DNA of 64,000 bases from DASQBT01 sp963782495 (GCA_963782495.1 CAWAJU010000003.1:248001-312000), one strand, 5' to 3'; shown: positions 1 to 7,052, numbered from the stretch's first letter. Program-made: numbers and translations. The notes: generated from the letters alone by a model not told the origin.

Positions 1-140
1 ATTTCGTTTCCCTCCGGTCGGCGCTGTCGATTGGAAAAGGAACGGATGTGTACGAAGACTTGCTCTCCACCGCCATTGGGCGCGATGAAGCCGAAGCCTC
101 TGTCATCCTTCCATATGGTAATTCTGCCTTGATAGCGCAT
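1..140 (-). CDS. Cold-shock-domain protein, partial (runs off left edge)
   Basis: Reading leftward from an ATG at 140-138, the open frame runs to the window edge and begins MRYQGRITIW, followed by GFGFI and VFVHI. These are the two RNA-binding motifs (RNP1 and RNP2) of the cold-shock/CspA fold. The motif spacing with a tail of NRQRRPEGN resembles the N-terminal cold-shock domain of CSD-DUF1294 membrane proteins, but the rest lies outside the window. It could be the gene flanking the integron or a further cassette. The stretch is too short to judge its function beyond nucleic-acid binding. Confidence 0.75.
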   Translation of the reverse strand, partial: MRYQGRITIWKDDRGFGFIAPNGGGEQVFVHIRSFSNRQRRPEGNE

Positions 141-203
141 GGCGATTCCAGGAGAGGGCTTACGTCTGGTTCAGGGTCGCGCGGCCCATAGGTGGAGAGA
201 GTG

Positions 204-668
204 CTAAACCTCATCGCGATGACGGAAGACGCGGCGCCAAACCTTCAGGGCTATCAACGAAACCAAGACGCCCATTGCCACAAACATCACGCGGCCAACA
301 ATGTCGCTGCTTTCGCCGCTGAAAGCTGCAGGTCCAACAGACCAGCTACCGCCGAATTTCCGCTCGCCGGGGCCCAAACCAATCCAAAGTGCCATGGTCG
401 CGAACGCCGTGAAAAACAATCCACCCAGAACGTCTTGCAATCGCGTTGGCCGCTGCGGAAGCGCGACGGCGATACCGGCAAGCAGGAATATTGCTCCAGC
501 GAGACCCAGAATCCAATATGGCACACCGGAAGCCGGCGTGATATCGACCCAGCGAACAGAAACGGCGATTATGAATAGACCGAAACCCATGCAAGAAACT
601 GCGATGCCGGTGCGCGCCGTTCCTGACAAGTTGCTGAAAGACTTGGAGTTGGGTTCGACGGATCGCAT
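204..668 (-). CDS. Cassette gene: four-helix membrane protein
   Basis: This 154-residue protein has four predicted membrane segments, at roughly residues 22-40, 45-68, 80-98 and 125-143, and a basic C-terminus. Its start lies 23 bases from the GCCTAAC box of the attC at 691, as expected for a cassette gene reading away from attI. I do not recognise the family. No attC is evident at its 3' end (141-203), so it may be the last cassette or one whose recombination site has decayed. Confidence 0.6.
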   Translation of the reverse strand: MRSVEPNSKSFSNLSGTARTGIAVSCMGFGLFIIAVSVRWVDITPASGVPYWILGLAGAIFLLAGIAVALPQRPTRLQDVLGGLFFTAFATMALWIGLGPGERKFGGSWSVGPAAFSGESSDIVGRVMFVAMGVLVSLIALKVWRRVFRHRDEV

Positions 669-690
669 GAAGCGCTAGATTTCCAAAGAG

Positions 691-799
691 GCCTAACGTG
701 GCGCCAACCGGCGACTGGAAGCAAGCGAAGCTTGCTGGAGGGCGTCCGTGTTGAGCGAATAGGTGGGCGTCACCGCGCTTGCCATCGCCACCGTTAGCC
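691..799. other. attC recombination site
   Basis: The outer box GCCTAAC at 691-697 faces GTTAGCC at 793-799, the latter one base off the consensus. Inner boxes GTGGCG (698-703) and CGCCAC (787-792) are complementary, and a central AGCAAGC/GCTTGCT hairpin lies around 720-737. It closes the cupin cassette, whose stop codon falls inside the right-hand box. Confidence 0.8.
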
Positions 800-1264
800 G
801 AGGAATTCCATTCCGTACTTTGCCGCAATCGCCCTCAAGCCAATGGCTGCGCCAGGCCGCGACGGGGACCCACTGTCGACCATCGAAGTGGCCACCTCTG
901 CAATGAACGCATCAAAGATGCCGCCAGGTGAACTGATGATGATTTGGCGGCCAACCTGCGGGCCTGCGCTCAGGAAACTGTGAGGCGTTCCCCTGGGCAC
1001 AAAGACGGTATCTCCCGGTCCAAGTCTCAGCATCTCTTTGTCGAGTTGAAACTCATCGTTTTCCTCGCAAATGATGAACGTCTCGTCGTAGGTCGGGTGC
1101 CGGTGAAGAGAAGCGCCGGACTGTGGAGGTTCGATTGCCTCACAAAGCGTATAGCCTCCCTGGTTGTGCTCGGCGGTTGTCGTGAAGGTCATGGTCATTT
1201 GACCAAGCTTGTACGTCGTGCCTGTTCCTGGCGGAAAGTGCCGAGGTGGTGCGGTATCGTTCAT
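794..1264 (-). CDS. Cassette gene: cupin-domain protein
   Basis: This 156-residue single-domain cupin has the metal-binding motif 1 at about residues 54-61 (H54, H56, E61) and motif 2 histidine at H95 in PRGTPHSF. Such proteins bind a divalent metal in a small beta barrel, but the substrate cannot be told from the sequence. The stop codon lies within the attC right-hand box, as is common for cassette genes. No strong ribosome-binding site precedes the start, so expression probably depends on upstream transcription. It is the second cupin cassette in a row, although the two proteins are not close paralogues. Confidence 0.8.
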   Translation of the reverse strand: MNDTAPPRHFPPGTGTTYKLGQMTMTFTTTAEHNQGGYTLCEAIEPPQSGASLHRHPTYDETFIICEENDEFQLDKEMLRLGPGDTVFVPRGTPHSFLSAGPQVGRQIIISSPGGIFDAFIAEVATSMVDSGSPSRPGAAIGLRAIAAKYGMEFLG

Positions 1265-1366
1265 TGCGGTTTGCGCCCTTGCATCAAGCTACGAGCGTAC
1301 GCCAGCGTCTGGCCCAGGGGAAGCGTTCACGTTCCCGAATGTCGGTCTTGTAAGGCCCAAGGTTGC

Positions 1367-1445
1367 GGCCAACAGGCGCGAAAGGAGGCGAAGGCGACTG
1401 AAGCGCGTCGAATTGAGCCGCGCGTCAGGCCCGACCGTGTTGGAT
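1367..1445. other. Probable attC site, degenerate
   Basis: GGCCAAC at 1367-1373 and GTTGGAT at 1439-1445 lie in the position expected between the two cupin cassettes. The inner arms (CAGGCGCG against a GC-rich counterpart) pair only imperfectly. The right-hand box fits GTTRRRY and the left box has one mismatch. Confidence 0.5.
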
Positions 1446-1458
1446 GCCGGGCCTGGGC

Positions 1459-1806
1459 TCACTCTTGCCTGACGATATCGACCGAGATCTCCACCGCCTG
1501 AATCGTTCCCCTGTTCTCAAGCCAGTGTGTGGTGTTCCTGTCCTCGGGCCAGCCCACTCCCGGGCCATAGTCCGTAGCGACTCCATTTCGATGGTCAGTG
1601 ATCGTTCCCTGCAGTATGTAGACGGTGCCTGGTCTGTCCTTATGGTCGTGAATCGGGCCGAAGACGCCTCCAGGCTCCATGGTCACCAAACGCATTCGAA
1701 GTTGGCGCCCTGCCATCCCCTCGATCTCAGGGCCAAGGTCAACCGTTGCAAGTAACTCCACCGTAACGCCTTTCGTCTCAGGTGCGACCTGTTCGTTGCT
1801 CATCAT
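1459..1806 (-). CDS. Cassette gene: small cupin protein
   Basis: This 115-residue protein is essentially one cupin domain. The metal-ligand pattern is at H53, H55 and a late histidine H94 in TTHWLENRG, with the turn sequence YILQGTITD between them. AGAGGAGAG precedes two adjacent ATG codons at 1806 and 1803, and either could be used. The gene lies between attC-like sites on both sides. The ligand is unknown. Proteins of this compact type often resemble ectoine-synthase-like or chrR-like cupins, but no closer assignment is justified. Confidence 0.78.
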   Translation of the reverse strand: MMSNEQVAPETKGVTVELLATVDLGPEIEGMAGRQLRMRLVTMEPGGVFGPIHDHKDRPGTVYILQGTITDHRNGVATDYGPGVGWPEDRNTTHWLENRGTIQAVEISVDIVRQE

Positions 1807-1829
1807 GCTCTCCTCTCTGTGGTTCCAGG

Positions 1830-1894
1830 GTCTAACGTAGAAGTAACCGGCGTGCCGGCTTTATCGGCATGTCTGGTTGACTGCCGGGTTGGGC
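1830..1894. other. attC recombination site
   Basis: GTCTAAC (1830-1836) and GTTGGGC (1888-1894) both match the core-site consensus exactly. The 65-bp site contains GCCGGC and TATCGGCA segments that can form the inner stem. It closes the toxin-antitoxin cassette to its right. Confidence 0.85.
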
Positions 1895-1901
1895 ACCTTG
1901 G

Positions 1902-2201
1902 TCAGTCATGGTCAGCTTCGGCATGCAATTTCAGCCCAAGCGCACCGATGACCTTAAGGATGGTATCGAAGCCCGGGCTACGCTCACCAGAAAGCGCCTT
2001 GTAAAGGCTTTCTCGGGATAGCCCGGCGTCTCGCGCGACCTGTGACATACCCTTGGCGCGGGCAATATCGCCAAGTGCTTTAGCAATGAATGCAGCATCC
2101 CCGTTGGCTTCTTCAAGGCAGGCCTCAAGATAAGCAGCCATTTCCTCTGGGGTTCTAAGGTGCTCGGCAACGTCATAGCGAGTGGTAACGGTTTTAGTCA
2201 T
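1902..2201 (-). CDS. Cassette antitoxin, HigA-like addiction-module antidote
   Basis: This 99-residue protein has a helix-turn-helix at about residues 50-80 (IARAKGMSQVARDAGLSRESLYKAL) and the N-terminal LRTPEEMAAYLEACLEE segment typical of addiction-module antidote proteins paired with RelE/ParE toxins. It would bind the toxin and repress the shared promoter. Its ATG overlaps the ancestral stop codon of the toxin reading frame (ATGA at 2201-2198), the usual toxin-first coupling. The antitoxin is full length, but the toxin gene before it is deleted internally, so this is now an antitoxin-only module. Confidence 0.9.
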   Translation of the reverse strand: MTKTVTTRYDVAEHLRTPEEMAAYLEACLEEANGDAAFIAKALGDIARAKGMSQVARDAGLSRESLYKALSGERSPGFDTILKVIGALGLKLHAEADHD

Positions 2202-2423
2202 AGTTGCTGCTCCGAAAGATTACATGCGAGGCGCAAGGCGGCCTTGATGTCTTTGGCTTGGGTACTCTTGTCCCCACCGGCCAGCAATATGATCAGCTCT
2301 CGCCCTCGCTTTTTGAAATACACCCGGCAACCGGGACCGTGTCTGGACGCGCGCTCTCGCCTGACGGTCGTGCAAGGCGTCCAGCCATTGAGCGAAAAAG
2401 TCTGTTTTGCGAATTTCGATCAT
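2198..2423 (-). pseudogene. RelE/HigB-like toxin with internal deletion
   Basis: The frame opens MIEIRKTDFFAQWLDALHDR and continues to RARVQT, a normal RelE/ParE-family N-terminus. The C-terminal part, GPGCRVYFKKRGRELIILL onward to the ancestral stop at 2198, is present but in another frame. About 30 codons that normally lie between, around the GNPGDVKPVGEG segment, are missing at about 2335-2350. As written the frame runs to an unrelated 67-residue product ending at 2220. The active-site core is therefore gone and the toxin should be inactive. The family is assigned from both ends and from the intact antitoxin that follows. Confidence 0.82.
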
Positions 2424-2479
2424 GAGACAACTGTATCCACCAGGCTACATATTGTCAATGCCATACGCTGTTCTGAGTA

Positions 2480-2556
2480 GCCCAACGTTGCACATGAGCC
2501 GCGGCTTGCCGCGGAGCGTAGCGAAAGGTTAGCCGTCGCACTCGATGTGGTTAGGC
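2480..2556. other. attC recombination site
   Basis: GCCCAAC (2480-2486) and GTTAGGC (2550-2556) fit the consensus. The inner arms CACATGAG (2491-2498) and CTCGATGTG (about 2541-2549) are complementary apart from one extra unpaired base, the hallmark that sets strand choice by IntI. A central CCGCGGCTTGCCGCGG hairpin is present. Confidence 0.92.
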
Positions 2557-2581
2557 AACCAGGTGGTGCCACGCCCTTGGC

Positions 2582-2749
2582 TTACGGGTTCTTCAGGAAT
2601 CTCAAATAGAAGGCTGCAAACACCATGACAATGCCGATGTTCGCTATCAGCCGTTCCCAGAATCGATGCCTAAAGAACAGTAAATCCACACTAACGATAA
2701 CGGCGATCATCACCACAACGTAAAGCACGACAGACACGTTCCTTGCCAT
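2582..2749 (-). CDS. Cassette gene: 55-residue membrane protein
   Basis: A short frame from ATG at 2749 to TAA at 2582 encodes a 55-residue protein with two hydrophobic stretches, residues 5-25 (VSVVLYVVVMIAVIVSVDLL) and 36-52, separated by the basic turn FFRHRFWERL. This layout suggests a small two-helix inner-membrane protein. The ribosome-binding site is weak. It is the second gene of a two-gene cassette bounded by attC sites at 2480 and 2940. I recognise the general pattern of small hypothetical proteins with an RHRFWERL turn, but no function is known to me. Confidence 0.62.
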   Translation of the reverse strand: MARNVSVVLYVVVMIAVIVSVDLLFFRHRFWERLIANIGIVMVFAAFYLRFLKNP

Positions 2750-2771
2750 TTCAATCACCAGTTCATATATA

Positions 2772-2936
2772 TCAAGAGCTGCTTACGCATGGATTTGCCG
2801 GGCTTGCCTCTGAACCCTCTTGGACATACGGATCATTCTCGCCCTGGGTCTGTCCGGGCTGTACCCCTGGGTATGCAGATTCGTACATCGAGTAGATGCA
2901 ACGAAGGACTTCTCGATCTGTACGGAGCCTGCTCAT
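2772..2936 (-). CDS. Cassette gene: 54-residue protein, probably truncated
   Basis: The frame starts at ATG 2936, only four bases inside the GCCCAAC box of the attC at 2940, and ends at TGA 2772. The first 38 residues (beginning MSRLRTDREVLRCIYSMYES, later GENDPYV) look like a structured N-terminus, while the last 16 are Ser/Ala-rich and look like out-of-frame tail. I read it as the beginning of a longer cassette protein cut by a deletion or frameshift. The membrane-protein gene at 2749 follows 22 bases later. Confidence 0.45.
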   Translation of the reverse strand: MSRLRTDREVLRCIYSMYESAYPGVQPGQTQGENDPYVQEGSEASPANPCVSSS

Positions 2937-2939
2937 GAC

Positions 2940-3002
2940 GCCCAACGTGGAGCTAAGGGGCGCGCCGCTTTTGGCGCGTCCCGCTTGAGCGCAGGGTCAG
3001 AC
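2940..3002. other. attC recombination site
   Basis: GCCCAAC (2940-2946) faces GTCAGAC (2996-3002), one mismatch from GTTRRRY. Central arms GGGGCGCGCC and GGCGCGTCCC form the stem. The coding frame of the CopG-type antitoxin runs into this site, so its last 15-17 codons are attC-derived. Confidence 0.8.
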
Positions 3003-3276
3003 TTGACGGTGACTCTACAAGCCGCCCGGACACAAATTTGTGAAGTATGCTGGCGATCAATGTCTGGTATGGCATTCCCTCTTCAAGTGCGCGGGCTTGA
3101 ATATCCATCAGGTCGGGCGTGGAGAGGCGAATATTGACCCGCTTGTCCTTGAGGAAGGTGGCGGTCGCAGCGGCCTTGAATTTTGCCAGCTTTGCTTTTG
3201 ACGGGGAGGTGGACTTAAACTCGCCCCTCTCGTAGGCGGCCAGCAAGTCTTTTTCAAACGCATCAAGTTCTTTCAT
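2953..3276 (-). CDS. Cassette antitoxin, CopG/BrnA-like
   Basis: This 107-residue protein contains KDKRVNIRLSTPDLMDIQAR and ALEEGMPYQTLIASILHKF, the ribbon-helix-helix core of the CopG-type antitoxins that pair with BrnT-like toxins. It should bind DNA as a dimer and neutralise its toxin. AAGGAG lies 9 bases before the ATG. The last 15 or so residues (SSGTRQKRRAP end) are encoded within the attC and are probably not part of the conserved protein. Only the 3' end of the toxin gene precedes it. Confidence 0.85.
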   Translation of the reverse strand: MKELDAFEKDLLAAYERGEFKSTSPSKAKLAKFKAAATATFLKDKRVNIRLSTPDLMDIQARALEEGMPYQTLIASILHKFVSGRLVESPSSLTLRSSGTRQKRRAP

Positions 3277-3281
3277 TTCGC

Positions 3282-3364
3282 TTACTCCTTAAGCAAATAG
3301 TCGCGGGTGGCCTTCCTGCTTGGAATCACCGTCTTCAAGAAATAGTGATCGACTTTTTCTACAG
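3282..3364 (-). pseudogene. BrnT-like toxin, 3' remnant
   Basis: Directly before the antitoxin, with five bases between its TAA (3284-3282) and the antitoxin ATG, an open frame encodes VEKVDHYFLKTVIPSRKATR and then DYLLKE. FLKT(V/I)IPSRKAT is the C-terminal signature of toxins paired with this antitoxin type. Upstream the sequence runs straight into the attC core box at 3365-3371, so the first two thirds of the toxin gene are absent. The cassette must have been truncated at its attI-proximal end. No start codon is available, so no toxin is made. Confidence 0.78.
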
Positions 3365-3433
3365 GTTCAACGTAAAGGCGAGGGGCGCGAGCGGCTTTGC
3401 TGCGAAGCGTCCCTCTCAACCGTAATGTTAGAA
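3365..3433. other. attC recombination site
   Basis: GTTCAAC (3365-3371) matches the core consensus and GTTAGAA (3427-3433) is one base off. GAGGGGCGC and GCGTCCCTC provide the stem. It closes the DUF4823 cassette and abuts the truncated toxin cassette. Confidence 0.78.
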
Positions 3434-3434
3434 C

Positions 3435-3947
3435 TCAATACAGCGACTCAACATACTTGTTCAGTGGCTCAGGAAGAAGATCTTGGGGATGATCGCCACC
3501 GAATGTGGCCCATTTGCTCTTTCCTGAAACTATTGTTGATGCCAGTTCCTTCGAACTTTGCCCACCATAGACCGTGAGTTTAATTGCGATTCGGTCTGGT
3601 TTTCCAGACCATTCGGTGGCGCGATCTTCCCAGTGAAGAATTTCCGGAATGACGTAGTAGTCATAGGATGTGGACTGATCCTTCTTTAGGCACATGAGAT
3701 CTTGGCAGTCGGGCACCACGGTAATGGCGTTGGTAAAGCGTGCAAAGGATGCTCGAACGGCAAAAGCCGTCATTCTTCCAGAAGCTGAGTATTCTTGCTC
3801 TTCATAAAATCCGTTGGTAGGAGTGGAAATGGCAACCGACTTCCCCCGCACTAGTTTCGTGTCTGCCTCAGCCAATGTGTCTTGCATTTAGGTGGCGGCA
3901 CAACCTGAAATCATGGTTGCGAAGATTAAAAGAGAGATAAGGCGCAT
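3435..3947 (-). pseudogene. DUF4823 lipoprotein with in-frame stop
   Basis: An ATG at 3947 after AGGAG encodes the lipoprotein signal MRLISLLIFATMISGCAAT, with lipobox cysteine at residue 16. A TAA then interrupts the frame, followed at once, in the same frame, by ATG and 149 further codons. The remainder contains PEILHWEDRATEWSGKPDRI and KSKWATFGGDHPQDLLPEPL, a clear DUF4823 signature. A single nonsense change thus separates the signal from the mature domain. Either the gene is dead, or restart at the ATG (3887) makes an unexported 150-residue protein. The normal product is an outer-membrane-anchored lipoprotein of unknown function. Confidence 0.85.
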
Positions 3948-3963
3948 TGATAACTCCTGTGAG

Positions 3964-3985
3964 TTCTAACGTTCAGGGGTTAGGT
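3964..3985. other. attC remnant with core boxes only
   Basis: TTCTAAC (3964-3970) and GTTAGGT (3979-3985) are good outer boxes but only eight bases apart, far below a working attC. The inner stem seems to have been deleted. It sits 36 bases from the IS21 end. Confidence 0.5.
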
Positions 3986-4126
3986 CTGGCGGCCAAAGCA
4001 CAGCTCACAGAAGACCTGGATTGTCGGCGCGCGTCCTAAATTACCCAGGTGTGCGCGTTGAATTTTACCCAGGGGTTTTAGCCGCCTATCAAAGGTCGGC
4101 GTGTGGATAAGTGTAGCGGATTCCTT

Positions 4127-4930
4127 TCAGAGGGGTGCCTCTTCAGTCGTTGATTTGGATCGCTTGCTCTGTTCCCGCGCCTTGATGCGCGACTTCGCCG
4201 TTGCACTGCTGTGGCGGAACCGGTAGGACTCGTTGCCGGTTTCCACGATGTGACAGTGATGCGTCAGGCGGTCGAGCAGCGCCGTGGTCATCTTCGCGTC
4301 GCCAAACACGGCGGCCCATTCACTGAAGGTCAGGTTGGTCGTGATCATCACGCTGGTGTGCTCGTAGAGTTTGGACAGCAGGTGGAAGAGCAAGGCCCCG
4401 CCCGCCTGGCTGAACGGCAGGTAGCCCAGTTCATCCAGAATCACCAGGTCAATGCGCATCAGGGCAAAGGCCAGCTTGCCCGCCTTGCCAGCGGCCTTCT
4501 CCTGCTCCAGAAGATTCACCAGATCAACGGTCGAGTAGAACCGCACGCGTTTGCTGTGCTGGGTAATGCCGGAGACCCCCAGGGCCGTCGCCAGATGGGT
4601 CTTGCCGGTGCCGGTCCCACCGATGAACACCACGTTGTGGGCCGCCTCGGTAAAGGACAGATCGGCCAGGTCCGCGATCAGACCGCGATCCACTTTGGAC
4701 TGATCGAAGTCGAAGCCGGCCAGGTCCCGATGGACCGGGAACTTGGCGGCATGCATCTGGTAGCTGATCGAACGCATCGCCCGATCGGTTTGCTCGACAT
4801 CCAGCAGGTGCTCGATCAACCACCGGGAGGAATCGACCCCCGCCTGTTTCCCCTGGCCAACGATCTCCTCCCAGGCGCCCACCATCCCATACAGTCGCAA
4901 TGCTTTGAGTTCTGCGGCCACATCACGCAT
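4127..4930 (-). CDS. istB: IS21 helper ATPase IstB
   Basis: This 267-residue AAA+ ATPase has Walker A GGTGTGKT at residues 104-111 and Walker B LVILDELGY at about 162-170, followed by the sensor segment VMITTNLTFSEWAAVFGD. IstB loads onto target DNA and activates the IstA transposase. It is full length and overlaps the end of istA by 8 bases, so it is probably translationally coupled to it. The basic, Ser/Lys-rich C-terminal tail is normal for the family. Confidence 0.96.
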   Translation of the reverse strand: MRDVAAELKALRLYGMVGAWEEIVGQGKQAGVDSSRWLIEHLLDVEQTDRAMRSISYQMHAAKFPVHRDLAGFDFDQSKVDRGLIADLADLSFTEAAHNVVFIGGTGTGKTHLATALGVSGITQHSKRVRFYSTVDLVNLLEQEKAAGKAGKLAFALMRIDLVILDELGYLPFSQAGGALLFHLLSKLYEHTSVMITTNLTFSEWAAVFGDAKMTTALLDRLTHHCHIVETGNESYRFRHSSATAKSRIKAREQSKRSKSTTEEAPL

Positions 4931-6419
4931 GGTTCACCTCCTGGCGTAGCGTGTCATAGCGTTCGGTATTCGCAATGGGCGCTTCACTGACCTCCAAGGC
5001 CGTCTCCACCTGTTCCGGCACGGGCGTGTTCTTGAGCCGGTTCAACACGTTCTCAATATGCTCCGCGCTCGGGTTGCCTGATTCCAGGACCAGCTCCACG
5101 GCCACCAGCACTGCCTCCAGTCCGGACTTGGGCACGGCCGCGAGCACCTTGGCCATGATGCGGTCGCCGCCGTCGCGGCGGAGCAAGAGACCGCGCAGCT
5201 GCAGCAGCGGGCCTGGCAGGTCGGCGAACGGGGCACCGTTTCGCAACGCGCCGGGCTTGCGCTCGATCAGCGGAATGTAGTGCTGCCAGTCGTAGCGGGT
5301 CTGGTTACGCTCGAAGCTACGCATATGGCTGGCCACCACGGCGTCGTGGGCCACGAAGTCGACCCGCTCCGGGTAGACACGGATGCTGACCATCTGCCCC
5401 ACGAGTTCGCAAGGCGCCGAATAGCGGCAGCGATCGAAACTCACCAGGCAGGTGCTCGATATCTTGCCCAGGGTTTCGACGTAGCCATCGAACGGGGTGA
5501 CCATCGGCATTAGGCTGGGCTGTTCATGCTCCAGCATCTCGGCGACGGTGAGGTCACCATATTCGGTATGGCGCAGCTCCTGCCACAGCGCCCGGCAGCG
5601 TGCCAGTAGCCAGAGATTGAGTTCGGTAAAGGAGCCGAAGCGCTCCTGGCCAGCGTCCTGCCAGATGCGCAGCCGGCTATCCTGCACGTTCTTCTCGACG
5701 ACACCCTTCTCCCAGCCGCTGGCGACGTTGCAGAAGTCGGGATCAAACAGGTAGTGCGAGGCCATCGCCGCAAAGCGCGTATTGACCGTTCGCCCCTTGC
5801 CCTTCTTGACGCGGTCGACGGCGGTCTTCATGTTGTCGTAGATGCCGCGACGCGTGATCCCACCCAACGCAATGAAGGACCGCGTGTGGGCATCGAACAG
5901 CATCTCGTGACTCTGCGTCGGGTACGCCTGCAGGACGAAGGCCCGACTGGCACAGAGCTTCAAATGGGCCGCCATGACCTTGCGCCACACCCCACCGATC
6001 ACCAGGCGCTCTTCGCTCCAGTCGAACTGGAAGGCTTCGCCCAGCTCAAACCGCAACGGGACGTAGCCTTTCACCACGGCCTGTCCACCATTCTCCCGCC
6101 AGCGCCGGATGAATTCAGTGACCCGGCTGTAGTTGCCCTCAAAGCCGGCGGCCTTCAGTTCGCCGAACAGCTTCAGTGCCGTGCGCCGGTCACGCTTGGG
6201 ACGCCGCGTATCGATTTCCAGGGCCTTCGTGAGTTGCTCTGCGAAACGCGCAATCTTGTTGTCCGTAGCGGGCCGCCGCCGGTACTTCGGCTCCGTCCCC
6301 TCCGCGGCCTTCAGCCAGCGCCTCACGGTCTTGCGCGTCAGGCCGGTACGTCTCCCAATCTCAGATAACGACAGCCCATCGCGGTAATACAAACGTCGAA
6401 TTATTCCCAGGTCCTTCAT
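4923..6419 (-). CDS. istA: IS21 transposase IstA
   Basis: A DDE transposase of 498 residues from the ATG at 6419. That start has AAGGAG nine bases upstream; the ATG at 6428 directly abuts the same AAGGAG and is less likely. An N-terminal helix-turn-helix (SEIGRRTGLTRKTVRRWLK) is followed by the integrase core with D in FQFDWSE (about 133), D in GIYDNMK (about 195) and E in GVVEKNV (about 242). The frame is intact, so the element may still be active. It reads in the same direction as the cassettes and could change their transcription. Confidence 0.96.
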   Translation of the reverse strand: MKDLGIIRRLYYRDGLSLSEIGRRTGLTRKTVRRWLKAAEGTEPKYRRRPATDNKIARFAEQLTKALEIDTRRPKRDRRTALKLFGELKAAGFEGNYSRVTEFIRRWRENGGQAVVKGYVPLRFELGEAFQFDWSEERLVIGGVWRKVMAAHLKLCASRAFVLQAYPTQSHEMLFDAHTRSFIALGGITRRGIYDNMKTAVDRVKKGKGRTVNTRFAAMASHYLFDPDFCNVASGWEKGVVEKNVQDSRLRIWQDAGQERFGSFTELNLWLLARCRALWQELRHTEYGDLTVAEMLEHEQPSLMPMVTPFDGYVETLGKISSTCLVSFDRCRYSAPCELVGQMVSIRVYPERVDFVAHDAVVASHMRSFERNQTRYDWQHYIPLIERKPGALRNGAPFADLPGPLLQLRGLLLRRDGGDRIMAKVLAAVPKSGLEAVLVAVELVLESGNPSAEHIENVLNRLKNTPVPEQVETALEVSEAPIANTERYDTLRQEVNHA

Positions 6420-6528
6420 GGTGATCATCTCCTTATAGTCCTGCTAAGCAAATGAGCAGGAGAGGTTAATCACCTGGGTAATTTTCGGCGCGCACTAACT
6501 CATAAATCCGGGTACTTTTGTTTGCGCG

Positions 6529-6723
6529 TCAACAGACGGTGTTTTCCAGCGGGAGGATGCCACTTGCCTCCTCGAAATGGGCACGTGGAATGTTTTGATT
6601 TGTTGTGCTCGGGATGATCGCTGCACCGGAAATTGAGTATGTGAACTCTTGGCCTCGAATCTGGCGAAATGTGTTGCCTTCATTGGCTTTGATTCGTGCC
6701 CATATTGCGTCGAATGAGACCAT
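6529..6723 (-). pseudogene. Cassette gene cut by IS21 insertion
   Basis: Starting at ATG 6723 after AAGGAGAGG, the frame encodes MVSFDAIWARIKANEG, then FRQIRGQEFTYSISG and IPRAHFEEASGILPL, and stops within the IS end at 6529. The spacing and composition look like a conserved small soluble protein of about 80-100 residues that recurs in cassette arrays, although I know no function. Its C-terminus is missing. The sequence beyond the other IS end (3986-4021) does not clearly continue it, which suggests loss of DNA at the insertion site. Confidence 0.6.
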
Positions 6724-6737
6724 GGACCTCTCCTTGT

Positions 6738-6804
6738 GGCTAACGTCTGAGATGAGCACCTTGTAGCCTGAAGGGCGCAAGTGTGCTCGATCGAACCGTT
6801 GGAC
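6738..6804. other. attC recombination site
   Basis: GGCTAAC (6738-6744, one mismatch) faces GTTGGAC (6798-6804, perfect). Arms GATGAGCAC and GTGCTCGATC pair with one extra base, followed by CTTG/CAAG. A complete attC lies between the first cassette and the truncated second cassette. Confidence 0.85.
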
Positions 6805-7017
6805 GTGAGAGATGTCGGTCCCGAACGATGGTGCCAGTTTCCCGAACCAAGCTGGACCGACCTGCATCAAAACAAATTGAATAAGCCGAAGTGTTTGAAA
6901 GAGCGTGTGTATCAACGCTTGCGTTATCCACCGCTCGTGAAAACACTTCGCTTTTTAGCATTTTTTCGTCGCTTCATGAAGCGCCCGCAAGTGTGCATGG
7001 AACGATGTCACACACAG
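6805..7017 (-). other. First cassette, no convincing gene
   Basis: About 210 bases between the attC at 6738 and the attI-like core boxes hold no frame with family features. A 73-codon frame from ATG 6961 ends inside the attC box at 6740, as cassette genes often do, but its composition is not protein-like. This may be a gene-less or decayed cassette. The AT content is higher than in the neighbours. Confidence 0.4.
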
Positions 7018-7049
7018 GTCCAACGACGGAGACATCTTTCTCGGCCAAC
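7018..7049 (-). other. Probable attI with two core boxes
   Basis: GTCCAAC (7018-7024, perfect core on the cassette strand as GTTGGAC) and GGCCAAC (7043-7049) lie between the first cassette and the intI promoter, where attI is expected. Either could be the crossover box; paired weak boxes are usual in attI sites. Confidence 0.5.
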
Positions 7050-7052
7050 GTA

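Larger units (their letters stand above)
4022..6534 (-). mobile_element. IS21-family insertion sequence
   Basis: A 2.5-kb element encodes istA and istB with an 8-base overlap. The ends begin TGTCGGCGCGCG (4022) and, on the other strand, TGTTGACGCGC (6534), with imperfect inverted repeats carrying repeated TACCC(A/G)GG boxes near 4041-4048, 4066-4073, 6472-6479 and 6508-6514. Such multiple terminal boxes are typical IstA-binding sites. I see no target duplication between the flanks ACCTGGAT and GACGGTGT. It truncates a cassette gene at its right end. Confidence 0.92.

Noticed and set aside
4014..6542. Target duplication flanking IS21
   Set aside because: The eight bases on either side do not match in any register I could find.
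6740..6961. 73-codon frame as a firm gene of the first cassette
   Set aside because: It ends inside attC as cassette genes do, but composition and start signal are poor; recorded only as a possibility.
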